A DNA stretch of 64,000 nucleotides. Origin: UBA7378 sp049611805. GTDB taxonomy: Bacteria; Pseudomonadota; Alphaproteobacteria; RS24. The DNA lies in assembly GCA_049611805.1 (NCBI GenBank), contig JBMZAX010000003.1, positions 75,451 to 139,450 of the forward strand, written 5' to 3'. The position numbers were made by a program, and so were the translations under genes. Shown piece after piece: positions 45,455-54,531 of this stretch; within the stretch, counting starts at the first letter, position 1, and each line of letters starts with the position of its first letter. The notes under the pieces are model-generated. The model had not been told where the DNA came from. It saw nothing but the letters and a program-made list of their open reading frames with translations, and searched no databases.

Positions 45455-46549
45455 ATGTATTTTGGATTATCCGAAGATCAAATCATGTTGCAGGATTCCG
45501 TGCGTCGGTTTCTGGAAACACAATCCGAGCTTGAGCATGTGCGCGTCTATGCCGAAGGCGATGATGCGCTGGCCGGGCAATTGCACGCCGGGCTGATGGA
45601 GTTGGGCGTGCCGCTGGTTCTCATACCGCAAGCGCAGGGCGGGCTGGGCATGGGTGTGCTGGAAGCCGCGCTGATACAGGAAATGCTGGGGCGTTTTGTA
45701 ACGCCGTCGGCCTTCACACCGGCCTATGGCATGGCGGTGGCGGGGCTGAATGTTTGGGCTGATGCCGATCAGCGCAATGTCTGGCTGGGCCGAATTGCGG
45801 GCGGCGATGTCATTATGGGTGTCGGCGTGACGGAAGCCGTCGGCGCGCGCGAAGGCGCGGGGCTGAAGATTACCGACGCCACAGTGTCGGGGGCAGTGTC
45901 GGGGCGGGCAAGCTTTGTCATGGGTGCCGAAACCGCGACGCATTTTCTGCTCGCCGCCGGTGACAGGCTGGTGATTGTCGACCGCGCGGCGGAGGGTGTG
46001 ACCGAAACCGCGCTTACGACCATCGACAAGACGCGCAAAACAATCATGCTCGATCTGGAAAATGTGGCTTGCGATGTGCTGGACGGCGCGGCGCAACCGG
46101 CGGTCGAGACCATGGTCAATGTGGGGCGCGTATTGCTGGCCGCCGACAGTTTCGGCGCGGCTGAAATGATGCTCGAAAAGGCGGTGGCTTACGCAAAAGA
46201 CCGCGAGCAGTTCAACCGCCCAATCGCGTCGTTTCAGGCGGTGAAGCATATGTGCGCCGACATGGCCGCGCGGCTTGAGCCGTGCCGCTCGCTTTTGTGG
46301 TATGCGGCTTATGCGCAAGACAATGTGCCCGAAGAGGGGCCGCTCATGTCGTGCATGGCGAAATCGCATATTTCCGAGGTTGGCAAATTCATCGCCCGCA
46401 CATCAACGGAAGTGCATGGCGGCATGGGCTTTACCGACCTTATGGGCCTGCATTACTGGTTCAAGCGCATCGGGTTTAACCGCCAATTGCTGGGCGGGCC
46501 GGAAAAAACCCGCCATGACGCCGCCGTCTTGCAGGGTTTTGCAAAATAA
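45455..46549 (+). CDS. Acyl-CoA dehydrogenase (second, partner subunit)
   Basis: A 364-residue acyl-CoA dehydrogenase-fold protein directly behind the first. The start region is MYFGLSEDQIMLQDSVRRFL and the C-terminal domain has VAYAKDREQFNRPIASFQAV and STEVHGGMGFTDLMGLHYWF. The middle domain is divergent: the usual SEPGAGSD signature is replaced by VTEAVGAREGAG. Adjacent pairs of this kind often form alpha2beta2 dehydrogenases in which one chain has a degenerate site (known for mycobacterial steroid enzymes). That pairing here is inferred from the ten-base gap. Confidence 0.88.
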   Translation: MYFGLSEDQIMLQDSVRRFLETQSELEHVRVYAEGDDALAGQLHAGLMELGVPLVLIPQAQGGLGMGVLEAALIQEMLGRFVTPSAFTPAYGMAVAGLNVWADADQRNVWLGRIAGGDVIMGVGVTEAVGAREGAGLKITDATVSGAVSGRASFVMGAETATHFLLAAGDRLVIVDRAAEGVTETALTTIDKTRKTIMLDLENVACDVLDGAAQPAVETMVNVGRVLLAADSFGAAEMMLEKAVAYAKDREQFNRPIASFQAVKHMCADMAARLEPCRSLLWYAAYAQDNVPEEGPLMSCMAKSHISEVGKFIARTSTEVHGGMGFTDLMGLHYWFKRIGFNRQLLGGPEKTRHDAAVLQGFAK

Positions 46550-46604
46550 AACGGCGACACAAACAAGTGCCGCCGCTTCAATAATCTTCGCGCAGTTTTT
46601 CGGA

Positions 46605-47840
46605 CTACATGCGTTCGATGATGATCGCCGGAGCCATGCCGCCCGCGGCGCACATGGTGACCAGCCCGAACTGCTTGTCCTGACGCTCCAGCTCGTCAAC
46701 CATGGTGCCGATCAAAATGGCGCCGGTCGCCCCGATCGGGTGGCCGAGTGCCATGGCACCGCCATTGACGTTGATGCGGTCGCGGTCGATATCAAGATCG
46801 CGGATGAATTTTTCGGTCACGACCGAAAACGCCTCATTAACCTCGAACAGATCAATATCGGCCAGTGTCATGCCCGCTTTGTCCAGAACCTTTTTGGCGG
46901 CCGGCACAGGCGCATTGAGCATCAGCGTCGGGCTGTCGCCCATATTTGCCATGGCGACCACGCGGGCGCGCGGCTTCATGCCGTGTGCCTTGGCATAATC
47001 GTCCGATGTCAAAAGCAGCGCGGCGGCACCGTCCACAACACCCGATGAGTTGCCGGCGTGGTGGACGTGATTAATCTCCAAATCCGGATAGGCCTGATTG
47101 ACCAGCTTGCGGAAGGTCGTGCCTTCTTCATCCAGCGGAAAATCTGCGAGTTTGGCAAATGACGGGTCAAGCGAACGCAAATCATCGCGCGTGGTTTGCG
47201 GGCGCGGAAACTCTTCCTTGTCGAGCGCCAGCGAACCGTCTTCGCGGTGAACCGGCACGAGCGACTTGTCGAAATGCCCGTTATCTATGGCATTTTTGGC
47301 GCGCTGTTGGCTGACATAGGCCAGATCGTCCACCGCTTCGCGGTCAATGCCTTCCAGCGTTGCAATGGCATCGGCGCATACGCCCTGATGCGGCTGCGGG
47401 TGTTCGGCGCGCAGGCGCGTATTGCCATTGTCGAGAAAGGGCGAGCCTTTGAAGCCTTCCGAGCCGTAAAGCGACATCATTTCAGTGCCGCCGGCAACGC
47501 ACATATCTTCCATGCCCGACATAATATTTGCCGCGGCGATATTGACCGTGGTGATGCCGGTGCCGCAGAAACGGTCGAGCGTCATCGCGCTTGATTTCAC
47601 ATCATAGCCGGCATCCAGCGCCGCCATGCGGCCCAAATCGCCGCCCTGTACGCCGCGCTGACTGCTGGTGCCCCAGACAATGTCGCCAACTTCAGCCGTG
47701 TCGAAATCATTGCGCTCGGTCAGTGCTTTCAGCACTGTGGCACCCAAATGTTGCGGGTGAATGTCGGACAATGCGCCCTTGCCCGGCTTGCCAATGCCGC
47801 GCGGAGTGCGGCAGGCATCGATAATCCATGCTTCGTTCAT
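46605..47840 (-). CDS. Thiolase (acetyl-CoA C-acetyltransferase family)
   Basis: Cleaves beta-ketoacyl-CoA, or condenses two acetyl-CoA. The 411-residue product has the nucleophile C92 in LDRFCGTGITTVN (with Gly-Thr-Gly instead of the more usual Ser-Ser-Gly), NEAFSVVTEK, the catalytic His in GGAMALGHPIGATGA and the second Cys in TMCAAGGMAPA. It is convergent with the second dehydrogenase and divergent from the third; with them it suggests a degradation module. No enoyl-CoA hydratase or 3-hydroxyacyl-CoA dehydrogenase is nearby. Confidence 0.94.
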   Translation of the reverse strand: MNEAWIIDACRTPRGIGKPGKGALSDIHPQHLGATVLKALTERNDFDTAEVGDIVWGTSSQRGVQGGDLGRMAALDAGYDVKSSAMTLDRFCGTGITTVNIAAANIMSGMEDMCVAGGTEMMSLYGSEGFKGSPFLDNGNTRLRAEHPQPHQGVCADAIATLEGIDREAVDDLAYVSQQRAKNAIDNGHFDKSLVPVHREDGSLALDKEEFPRPQTTRDDLRSLDPSFAKLADFPLDEEGTTFRKLVNQAYPDLEINHVHHAGNSSGVVDGAAALLLTSDDYAKAHGMKPRARVVAMANMGDSPTLMLNAPVPAAKKVLDKAGMTLADIDLFEVNEAFSVVTEKFIRDLDIDRDRINVNGGAMALGHPIGATGAILIGTMVDELERQDKQFGLVTMCAAGGMAPAIIIERM

Positions 47841-47893
47841 GGGGGAACTCCCTTAGATAATTTAGACCGAAACAATGCGGGCAAATGCCCCCG

Positions 47894-47936
47894 AAATCAA
47901 GATGCAAATCAAGGTGCAAACCAAAGTGCAAATCCG
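47894..47936. repeat. 12-bp direct repeats (iterons) in a divergent promoter region
   Basis: Three tandem units, AAATCAAGATGC, AAATCAAGGTGC and AAACCAAAGTGC, and a partial fourth (AAATCCG) lie in the 170-base gap between the thiolase (start 47840) and the third acyl-CoA dehydrogenase (start 48011). Neither flanking gene reads through them. A 12-bp period in a divergent control region suggests cooperative regulator binding. Confidence 0.75.
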
Positions 47937-48010
47937 TTTCCGGCAGGGCCCGCCCGTGTGGTTGATAATTTGCCGCGCCCGCCTATTATGATGGGCAAGC
48001 GGAGGCGGTT

Positions 48011-49171
48011 ATGGATTTTCAACTCAGCGAACAACAGCATGAATTGCAGGCGGCGGCGCGCAAATTTGCCCGCGCGGAGATGCCCGCAATTGCCGATATG
48101 TGCGAAGAAACCGGCCATCCGCCCGGTCGTGAAATATTAAATCAGCTCGGCGAAATGGGGTTTTTGGGCGTTAATATTCCAGAAAACCTCGGCGGGTTGG
48201 GGCTCGGCAATCTTGAGGCGCTTCTGGTGCTGGAGGAGTTTGCCCAAATTTCCTCCGCTTCCGCCTTTCCGCTGTTTGAGGCCAATGTCGGGCCGGTGCA
48301 TGCGATTGTTCATTTCGCGTCGGAAGCCTTGCAGCGAAAAATTGTGCCCGAAGTGTGCCGCGGCAATATGGTGCTGGCGGTGTCCATGTCCGAGCCGCAG
48401 GCCGGCAGCGCGCTGACCGACCTGACCACGCGCGGCGTGGTGGCTGACGGCAAGGTGGTGCTGAACGGGCAAAAACGCTGGTGTTCGGGTGGCGGCCATT
48501 CCGACGGTTATCTGATTTACACGCGCCTGTCTGACGACCCCGGTGCCAAGGGTATCGGTGCGGTATTTGTCGAAAACGGAACACCCGGTCTCAGCTTTGG
48601 CGCGCAGGAAGATTTGATGGGGTTTCGCGGTGTGCCGTCGGCGGATATTTTTCTGGATGACGTCACCGTTTCGGAAGAAAATATTGTTGTGCCCGCGGGC
48701 GGGTTCCGCAAATTGATGGAAGCCTTTGATCTGGAGCGGTGCGGCAATGCGACCATGGCGCTGGGGCAGGCTTCGGGCGCGCTGCACGATGTCGTGTCTT
48801 ATGTGCAAGAACGCGAACAATTCGGCAAGCCGCTGGTCGATTTTCAGGGCGTTCAGATAAAGCTGGCCGAAATGCAAATGCGCGTGGAGGCCGCGCGCCT
48901 GCTCATTCATCGCGCCGCCGTGAACGCCGAGGACGGCCTGCCCAGCGTCATCGACAGTTCGGTGGCAAAATGCTTTGCCAATGAAATATGCCGCGAAGTT
49001 ACCGGCGCCGCCGTTCAGCTTATGGGCGGCTACGGATATTCCAAAGCCTATCCGATGGAACGGCGCATGCGCGATGCGTGGGGGTGGGGCATTGCCGGTG
49101 GTGCGATTGACATTCAGAAAACCAATATCACGGCGGCCATGGTCGGGCGCCGCTTTGACCAGCGGCGTTAA
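48011..49171 (+). CDS. Acyl-CoA dehydrogenase (third)
   Basis: A 386-residue FAD acyl-CoA dehydrogenase: MDFQLSEQQHELQAAARKFA, the signature AVSMSEPQAGSALTDLTTRG (Ala/Gln-Ala-Gly variant), KRWCSGGGHSDGYLIYTRLS, EREQFGKPLVDFQGVQIKLA, and the C-terminal QLMGGYGYSKAYPMERRMRD with Tyr-Gly-Tyr. The substrate is unknown. The start is ATG 48011 with GGAGG upstream. It ends 18 bases before the convergent helicase gene. Confidence 0.93.
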   Translation: MDFQLSEQQHELQAAARKFARAEMPAIADMCEETGHPPGREILNQLGEMGFLGVNIPENLGGLGLGNLEALLVLEEFAQISSASAFPLFEANVGPVHAIVHFASEALQRKIVPEVCRGNMVLAVSMSEPQAGSALTDLTTRGVVADGKVVLNGQKRWCSGGGHSDGYLIYTRLSDDPGAKGIGAVFVENGTPGLSFGAQEDLMGFRGVPSADIFLDDVTVSEENIVVPAGGFRKLMEAFDLERCGNATMALGQASGALHDVVSYVQEREQFGKPLVDFQGVQIKLAEMQMRVEAARLLIHRAAVNAEDGLPSVIDSSVAKCFANEICREVTGAAVQLMGGYGYSKAYPMERRMRDAWGWGIAGGAIDIQKTNITAAMVGRRFDQRR

Positions 49172-49189
49172 TGCGAACCGATTGCCAAC

Positions 49190-50731
49190 TTACTTAATCT
49201 GTTTTTTCAAAAAATCGGGCATGTTGCCGCCAAAAGCGTCCGACGACTGAGCTTTTTTATCGCGCGAATTATCGCGCGAGGGTTTGCCCGTATCTTTGCC
49301 CGTATCTTTGCGTGCTGCGCGACGCGCTTTTTCAGGCTTTGCGGGCTTTTCGGCTTTTTCAACTTTTTCAGGAGCCGGATTTGTTTCGGCCTGCTTGTTT
49401 GAGTTTTTGCGCCTGTTGCGCCCCAGAAGTCCACGTCGCCGACCTTCTCCATTACCGCCTGACGGCGTGGCACCATTACCACCTGACGGCGTGGCACGAT
49501 TACCGTTTGAAGACGGTGCGCCATCTGCTTCGGCGTCGGTTTTGCGTCGCCGCGGTTTGCCTTTTGACGACGTCTTTTCGGAGCCTGCCGCATCCAACCC
49601 TTTGAGTTCCTCGCGGGCAATTTCCTGCTTGATAAGCTCTTCAATGGCCTGAACATATTTGTCGTCCTGGCGGGTTGCCAGCATAAAGGCGGCGCCTGTG
49701 CGTCCGGCGCGTCCCGTGCGCCCGATGCGGTGCACATAGTCTTCGGCATGGGTCGGTACATCAAAATTGAACACATGGCTGACATTGGGAATATCCAGGC
49801 CCCGCGCGGCGACATCGCTGGCGATGAGATATTTTGCCGAGCCCGATTTGAACTCATCGAGCATTTTGAGGCGAATGTGCTGGTCCATGTCGCCATGCAA
49901 TGACACGGCCGAATATCCGTGCCGCTGAAGGCTTTCAAGCAAGGTGCCGATATCGCGTTTGCGATTGCAGAAGATAATGCCATTGGTCACTTCTTCGCGG
50001 TCAAACAGCGCGCGCAAGGCCGCGCGCTTTTTCATCGGTGCAATTTCGATAAGTGTCTGCGACACATTTTTATTGGTCGAAGAGGGCGGAGCCACTTCAA
50101 TGCGCAAAGGGGCTTGCAGGAATTGTTCCGACAGGCGGGTGATTTCCGGCGGCATGGTGGCAGAGAAAAACAGCGTCTGGCGCGTGAAGGGCAGAAGCTT
50201 CACAATGCGCTCAATATCGGGAATAAAGCCCATATCCAGCATGCGGTCGGCTTCGTCAATCACCAGAACTTCGACCCCGCGCAGCATCACCTTGCCGCGT
50301 TCAACATGGTCGAGCAAGCGGCCCGGCGTGGCAATCAGCACATCGGCACCGCGCTCAATGGCGCGCTCCTGATCGCCAAACGACACACCGCCGATAAGCA
50401 GGGCTTTGGTCAATCGGGTGTTTTGCCCGTAAAGGTCGAAATTTTCCGCAACCTGTGCCGCCAGCTCGCGCGTCGGCTCAAGAATAAGCGTGCGCGGCAT
50501 GCGCGCCTTGGCGCGGCCTTTCATCAGCCGATTGATCATGGGCAGGGTGAAACTGGCGGTTTTGCCGGTGCCCGTCTGGGCAATGCCCAGCACATCGCGT
50601 CCTTCCATAACGGCCGGAATAGCCTGTGCCTGAATGGGGGTGGGGGTTGTGTAGCCGACTTCATTAATGGCGGCCATGATTTCCGGGGCCAGCCCCAGAC
50701 CCTCGAACGAGGTTATCTCATCTGAACTCAT
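49190..50731 (-). CDS. rhlE: DEAD-box RNA helicase, RhlE-like
   Basis: ATP-dependent RNA unwinding, probably in mRNA decay or ribosome assembly. The 513-residue product has the Q motif YTTPTPIQAQAIP, motif I AQTGTGKT, Ia PTRELAAQ, II DEAD, III SAT and VI HRIGRTGRAGR. From about residue 390 a disordered basic tail follows with two copies of an eight-residue repeat (GN-x-ATPSG) and Lys/Ala/Pro-rich blocks. The start is placed at ATG 50731 (MSSDEIT; GGA seven bases upstream); ATG 50737 is an alternative. A leader hairpin lies 16 bases upstream. Confidence 0.94.
   Translation of the reverse strand: MSSDEITSFEGLGLAPEIMAAINEVGYTTPTPIQAQAIPAVMEGRDVLGIAQTGTGKTASFTLPMINRLMKGRAKARMPRTLILEPTRELAAQVAENFDLYGQNTRLTKALLIGGVSFGDQERAIERGADVLIATPGRLLDHVERGKVMLRGVEVLVIDEADRMLDMGFIPDIERIVKLLPFTRQTLFFSATMPPEITRLSEQFLQAPLRIEVAPPSSTNKNVSQTLIEIAPMKKRAALRALFDREEVTNGIIFCNRKRDIGTLLESLQRHGYSAVSLHGDMDQHIRLKMLDEFKSGSAKYLIASDVAARGLDIPNVSHVFNFDVPTHAEDYVHRIGRTGRAGRTGAAFMLATRQDDKYVQAIEELIKQEIAREELKGLDAAGSEKTSSKGKPRRRKTDAEADGAPSSNGNRATPSGGNGATPSGGNGEGRRRGLLGRNRRKNSNKQAETNPAPEKVEKAEKPAKPEKARRAARKDTGKDTGKPSRDNSRDKKAQSSDAFGGNMPDFLKKQIK
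49450..49505 (-). repeat. 24-bp tandem repeat inside the helicase tail
   Basis: Two nearly identical 24-bp units (49450-49473 and 49474-49497, one difference) and the start of a third encode repeats of Gly-Asn-x-Ala-Thr-Pro-Ser-Gly. The repeat keeps the frame, so copy number could vary between strains without loss of function. Confidence 0.85.
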
Positions 50732-50746
50732 TTGCATTCCGTGTTG

Positions 50747-50766
50747 GTTCGGGCCGGTGCCCGAAC
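50747..50766 (-). promoter_or_regulatory. Leader hairpin upstream of the DEAD-box helicase
   Basis: GTTCGGG and CCCGAAC form a perfect 7-bp stem around a six-base loop, ending 16 bases before the helicase start codon. It has no T-run. It may fold in the mRNA leader and affect translation; DEAD-box helicase genes are often regulated through their leaders. This is inference. Confidence 0.4.
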
Positions 50767-50923
50767 GAGTTTTGCGCCTCCCAGTGAGGCGATATTTGGC
50801 CGGAAAGATTCTGGATCCAACCAAATTTCAGGCCACCACGGCCTGACCTGCTTCCAGTGCCGCGCAATCTAGGCGGTTTTGCCGGTCTCGGCAAGGCGTT
50901 TGTCGGCGCGGGAGAAATTGGCG

Positions 50924-53032
50924 TTAAATATCCAGCAGCGCATCATCGGCAAAAGCGGCGTTTTCCTGAATAAACCGGAAGCGCAATTCGGGCTTACTGC
51001 CCATCAGGTCTTTGACCGCTTTCAAGGTTGCCGCGTTTTCTTCTTCGGGAATGGTCACCTGCATCAAGGTGCGCTGGCCGGGTATCATGGTGGTTTCTTT
51101 CAACTGCGCCGGCAGCATTTCGCCCAGCCCTTTGAAGCGGCTGACATCAACTTTGGCATTGGCGCGAAATTCCGATTTGAGCAGGGCCTCGCGGTGGGCG
51201 TCGTCGCGCGCATAAACCGTCTTTGCGCCTTGCGCCAGCCGGTAAAGCGGCGGCACGGCGAGATATAAATGCCGGTTGCGGATAAGCTCCGGCATCTGCT
51301 CGTAGAAAAATGTAATCAACAGCGCGGCGATATGGGCGCCGTCAACATCGGCATCCGTCATGATGATGACTTTTTCATAGCGCAGGCGGCCATCGTCATA
51401 GCTCGCGCCCGTGCCGCAACCCAGCGCCTGCACCAGATCGCTGATTTGCTGGCTTTGCTGCATTTTGGCTGTCGTAGCATTGGCGACATTCAGAATTTTG
51501 CCGCGCAAGGGAAGAATGGCTTGGGTTTTCCGGTTGCGCGCCTGTTTCGCGCTGCCGCCGGCACTGTCGCCCTCGACAATGAAAATCTCCGAGCCTTCCG
51601 CCGAGGCTTGCGCACAATCGGCCAGCTTGCCCGGCAGACGCAGTTTGCGCACGGCTGACTTGCGATTGACCTCGCGCTCCTGCCGGCGGCGCACCCTTTC
51701 TTTGGCGCGGTCGATTACCCAGCCCAGCAATTTGTCGGCGTCTTGCGGGGCGGAGGTGAGGTAATGTTCGAAGTGGTCGCGCAGGGCGGTTTCCACAATG
51801 CGCGCCGCTTCGGGGGTGGCGAGTTTGTCTTTGGTCTGGCCCTGAAATTCGGGCTCACGAATAAAAACCGAAACCAGCGCGGCGGCTGTGCCCATCACAT
51901 CTTCGGCGGTAATCAGCGCGGCTTTTTTATTGTTCACCCGCTCGGCATAGGCTTTCAACCCCTTGGTGAGCGCGGATCTGAGCCCCTGCTCATGCGTGCC
52001 GCCTTCCGGTGTCGGCACGGTGTTGCAATAGCTGGCCGACATGCCATCGGCATTGCCAAGCCCCGCACCGACCCAGCTGACGGCCCATTCGACACTGCCA
52101 TGGCCGCCATTTTTGCTCACCTTGCCGGCAAAAGGCACGGGCGTCACCGTTGTGCGCCCACCAATATGTTCTTCCAGATAATCTTTCAGACCATTGGGGA
52201 ATTTCAACACGTCTTCGGCGGGTGTTTTGTCGGGGTCTTTGATGAGTTCGGGCGCGCACCGCCAGCGAATTTCGACACCGCCGAACAAATAGGCCTTGGC
52301 CTTTGACATGGCATAAAGCCGGTAGGGGTCGAGCATTGTCTTGGCCCCGAAAATCTCGGCATCGGGTGTAAAGGTCACGCATGTGCCGCGGCGGTTTTTG
52401 GCCGCGCCCAGTGTTTTCAGCCCGCCCTTGGCAAGCCCGCGCTCGAAGCGCTGTTCATATAGTTTCTTGTCGCGCGCCACTTCCACCACCAGAAGTGACG
52501 AGAGCGCATTGACCACCGAAACCCCGACACCGTGCAAACCGCCGGATGTGTCATAGGCTTCGCCGCCAAATTTGCCGCCCGCGTGGAGGGTCGTCATAAT
52601 GACTTCGAGGGCGGATTTGTCTTTGAATTTCGGGTGCGGGTCGACGGGGATGCCGCGCCCATTGTCGCGCACGCTGATTGTGTTGCCGTCCATAACCTCA
52701 ACTTCGATAAAGCTTGCATGTCCGGCGACGGCCTCATCCATCGAATTGTCGATCACTTCGGCGAACAAATGGTGCATGGCGCGCATGTCGGTGCCGCCAA
52801 TATACATGCCGGGGCGACGGCGCACCGGCTCCAGCCCTTCCAGCACCTCAATATCACTGGCGGTGTAGCTTTTTTCGCCTTTTGATTTTGATGCCTTTTT
52901 GGGTGTCGGCTTGGCGACGGCTTTGGGTGCCGCTTTTTTGGGGGCGGCACGCTTGGCCGGTTTACTGCCCGCGACCGGTTCGGCCTCGTCGAATAAATCG
53001 CCGGTTTTTGCTGCTGTTTTCCGTCGTGGCAT
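50924..53032 (-). CDS. parE: DNA topoisomerase IV subunit B
   Basis: ATPase subunit of topoisomerase IV, which decatenates daughter chromosomes. The 702-residue product has a Lys/Ala/Pro-rich N-terminal extension (about residues 1-53), the GHKL ATPase domain (EVIDNSMDEAVAGH, DNGRGIPVD, GGLHGVGVSVVNALS), the transducer domain, and the Toprim domain (IVEGDSAGGSAKQARNRKTQ; MTDADVDGAHIAALL). The absence of a GyrB-type insertion and the total length favour ParE over GyrB. It is divergent from the OYE-family gene. Confidence 0.94.
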   Translation of the reverse strand: MPRRKTAAKTGDLFDEAEPVAGSKPAKRAAPKKAAPKAVAKPTPKKASKSKGEKSYTASDIEVLEGLEPVRRRPGMYIGGTDMRAMHHLFAEVIDNSMDEAVAGHASFIEVEVMDGNTISVRDNGRGIPVDPHPKFKDKSALEVIMTTLHAGGKFGGEAYDTSGGLHGVGVSVVNALSSLLVVEVARDKKLYEQRFERGLAKGGLKTLGAAKNRRGTCVTFTPDAEIFGAKTMLDPYRLYAMSKAKAYLFGGVEIRWRCAPELIKDPDKTPAEDVLKFPNGLKDYLEEHIGGRTTVTPVPFAGKVSKNGGHGSVEWAVSWVGAGLGNADGMSASYCNTVPTPEGGTHEQGLRSALTKGLKAYAERVNNKKAALITAEDVMGTAAALVSVFIREPEFQGQTKDKLATPEAARIVETALRDHFEHYLTSAPQDADKLLGWVIDRAKERVRRRQEREVNRKSAVRKLRLPGKLADCAQASAEGSEIFIVEGDSAGGSAKQARNRKTQAILPLRGKILNVANATTAKMQQSQQISDLVQALGCGTGASYDDGRLRYEKVIIMTDADVDGAHIAALLITFFYEQMPELIRNRHLYLAVPPLYRLAQGAKTVYARDDAHREALLKSEFRANAKVDVSRFKGLGEMLPAQLKETTMIPGQRTLMQVTIPEEENAATLKAVKDLMGSKPELRFRFIQENAAFADDALLDI

Positions 53033-53102
53033 GGTGCACTCGCGCTTGAACTAATCGAATCGTTTGATAGTCTAGCGCGCATTGCGTTGTAGGGAGAGCA
53101 AA

Positions 53103-54437
53103 ATGGCTGCGAAATCGAAAATTAATATTGAGTCTGCGTTGAAATTGCCGTGCGGCGTTAAGGTTAAGAACCGGATATGCAAAGCAGCCATGACAGAGGG
53201 GCTTGCCGATGAGCAAAATCGGGCCACCCCGAAACACGCCACGCTTTACGAACGCTGGGCACAAGGCGGTGCCGGCATTTTGCTGACCGGCAATGTGCAA
53301 ATTGACCACCGCTATCTGGAACGCCCCGGCAATGTGGTCATCGAAGGCAAGCAGAGCAATGAACAAATTTCGCGTCTGCGCGCCTATGCCGAAGCCGGCA
53401 CAAAAAATGACACACATTTGTGGATGCAGATCAGCCATGCCGGTCGCCAGACGCCTGAGGCCGTGGCACCGACACCTGTCGGCCCGTCTGACATACAGTT
53501 GAAAATGCCCGGCGCGGCTTTTGGCAAACCCCGCCCGCTGGAACATGACGAAATTTTGGATATCATTGCGCGCTTTGCCCATACGGCGCAGGTCGCCAAG
53601 GATACGGGGTTTACCGGCGTTCAGCTGCATGGCGCGCATGGCTATTTGCTGTCGGAGTTTTTGTCCCCCGACATCAACACCCGCACGGATGAATGGGGCG
53701 GCTCGCTTGAAAACCGCGCGCGCCTGCTGATTGAAAGCATTCGCGCCGTGCGTAAAGCCGTCGGCACCAAATTTCCGGTCGCGCTCAAGCTTAATTCGTC
53801 GGATTTTCAAAAAGGCGGCTTCTCGCATGAAGATGCCGTGCAAGTTGCCTCCTGGCTGAATGATGAAGGGTTGGATTTGCTGGAAGTATCCGGCGGCACA
53901 TATGAACAGCCCAAGCTGGTCGGCCTCGACAATATGACGATTAATCCCGACCGCGCCGAGCAGGTGCGCGCCAGCACGGTCGCGCGCGAGGCTTATTTTC
54001 TGGACTATGCGAAAGATATTCGCGCCGTTTTCAAAGGCCCGCTCATGGTTACGGGCGGTTTTCGCTCACGCGCCGGAATGGATGCGGCCCTGCAAGCCGA
54101 TGCTTGCGATATTGTCGGGGTGGGGCGGCCGCTTTGTGTGGACTCGAATGTCGTGAACAAGCTGCTTTCCGGTGCCGAAGAAACAACGACAATTTTCGAA
54201 AAGCGCCTTGAGATTGGCCCGAAAGTCTTGCGCCCGATTTTGGGTTTGAACTCGCCAATGCGATTTTTTGCAACACTGAATGGCTGGGGCCAGCAAGGGT
54301 GGTGGTGTTTGCAGATCATCAATATGGGCGAGGGGCGCGAGCCAAATCTCGATATGGGCGTGTTCAAGGCGCTGACCAGCTATCAGGCAAATGAGAAGAA
54401 AGCGGCAGACGCCTATAACGCGCACTGGAACGCGTAA
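53103..54437 (+). CDS. NADH:flavin oxidoreductase (Old Yellow Enzyme family)
   Basis: A 444-residue FMN TIM-barrel enzyme that reduces activated C=C bonds. It shows RICKAAMTEGLAD near the N-terminus, LWMQISHAGRQ, VQLHGAHGYLLSEFLSPDIN (active-site His-Gly-Ala-His), WGGSLENRARLLIESIRAVR and VTGGFRSRAGMDAAL, and lacks the Fe-S and NADH domains of dienoyl-CoA reductase. The physiological substrate is unknown. The start is ATG 53103 with AGGGAGAGC upstream. It is convergent with glnA across a hairpin terminator. Confidence 0.92.
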   Translation: MAAKSKINIESALKLPCGVKVKNRICKAAMTEGLADEQNRATPKHATLYERWAQGGAGILLTGNVQIDHRYLERPGNVVIEGKQSNEQISRLRAYAEAGTKNDTHLWMQISHAGRQTPEAVAPTPVGPSDIQLKMPGAAFGKPRPLEHDEILDIIARFAHTAQVAKDTGFTGVQLHGAHGYLLSEFLSPDINTRTDEWGGSLENRARLLIESIRAVRKAVGTKFPVALKLNSSDFQKGGFSHEDAVQVASWLNDEGLDLLEVSGGTYEQPKLVGLDNMTINPDRAEQVRASTVAREAYFLDYAKDIRAVFKGPLMVTGGFRSRAGMDAALQADACDIVGVGRPLCVDSNVVNKLLSGAEETTTIFEKRLEIGPKVLRPILGLNSPMRFFATLNGWGQQGWWCLQIINMGEGREPNLDMGVFKALTSYQANEKKAADAYNAHWNA

Positions 54438-54477
54438 AGGCTTGCTTTCAAATTTACCGATTTACAGGTGACGCACG

Positions 54478-54508
54478 AAAAAAGGCGGTTCCCGAAGAAA
54501 CCGCCTTT
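54478..54508 (-). terminator. Rho-independent terminator of glnA
   Basis: A perfect 10-bp stem (54481-54490 with 54499-54508) with an eight-base loop, ending in six T on the minus strand. It lies 24 bases after the glnA stop. On the plus strand only three T follow, so for the OYE gene it would work poorly. Confidence 0.9.
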
Positions 54509-54531
54509 CCGCGTAGAAGTTGAGTAAGTCC

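Noticed and set aside
46552..46574. Hairpin between the second acyl-CoA dehydrogenase and thiolase as terminator
   Set aside because: An 8-bp stem with a mismatch and no T-run on either strand; evidence too weak.
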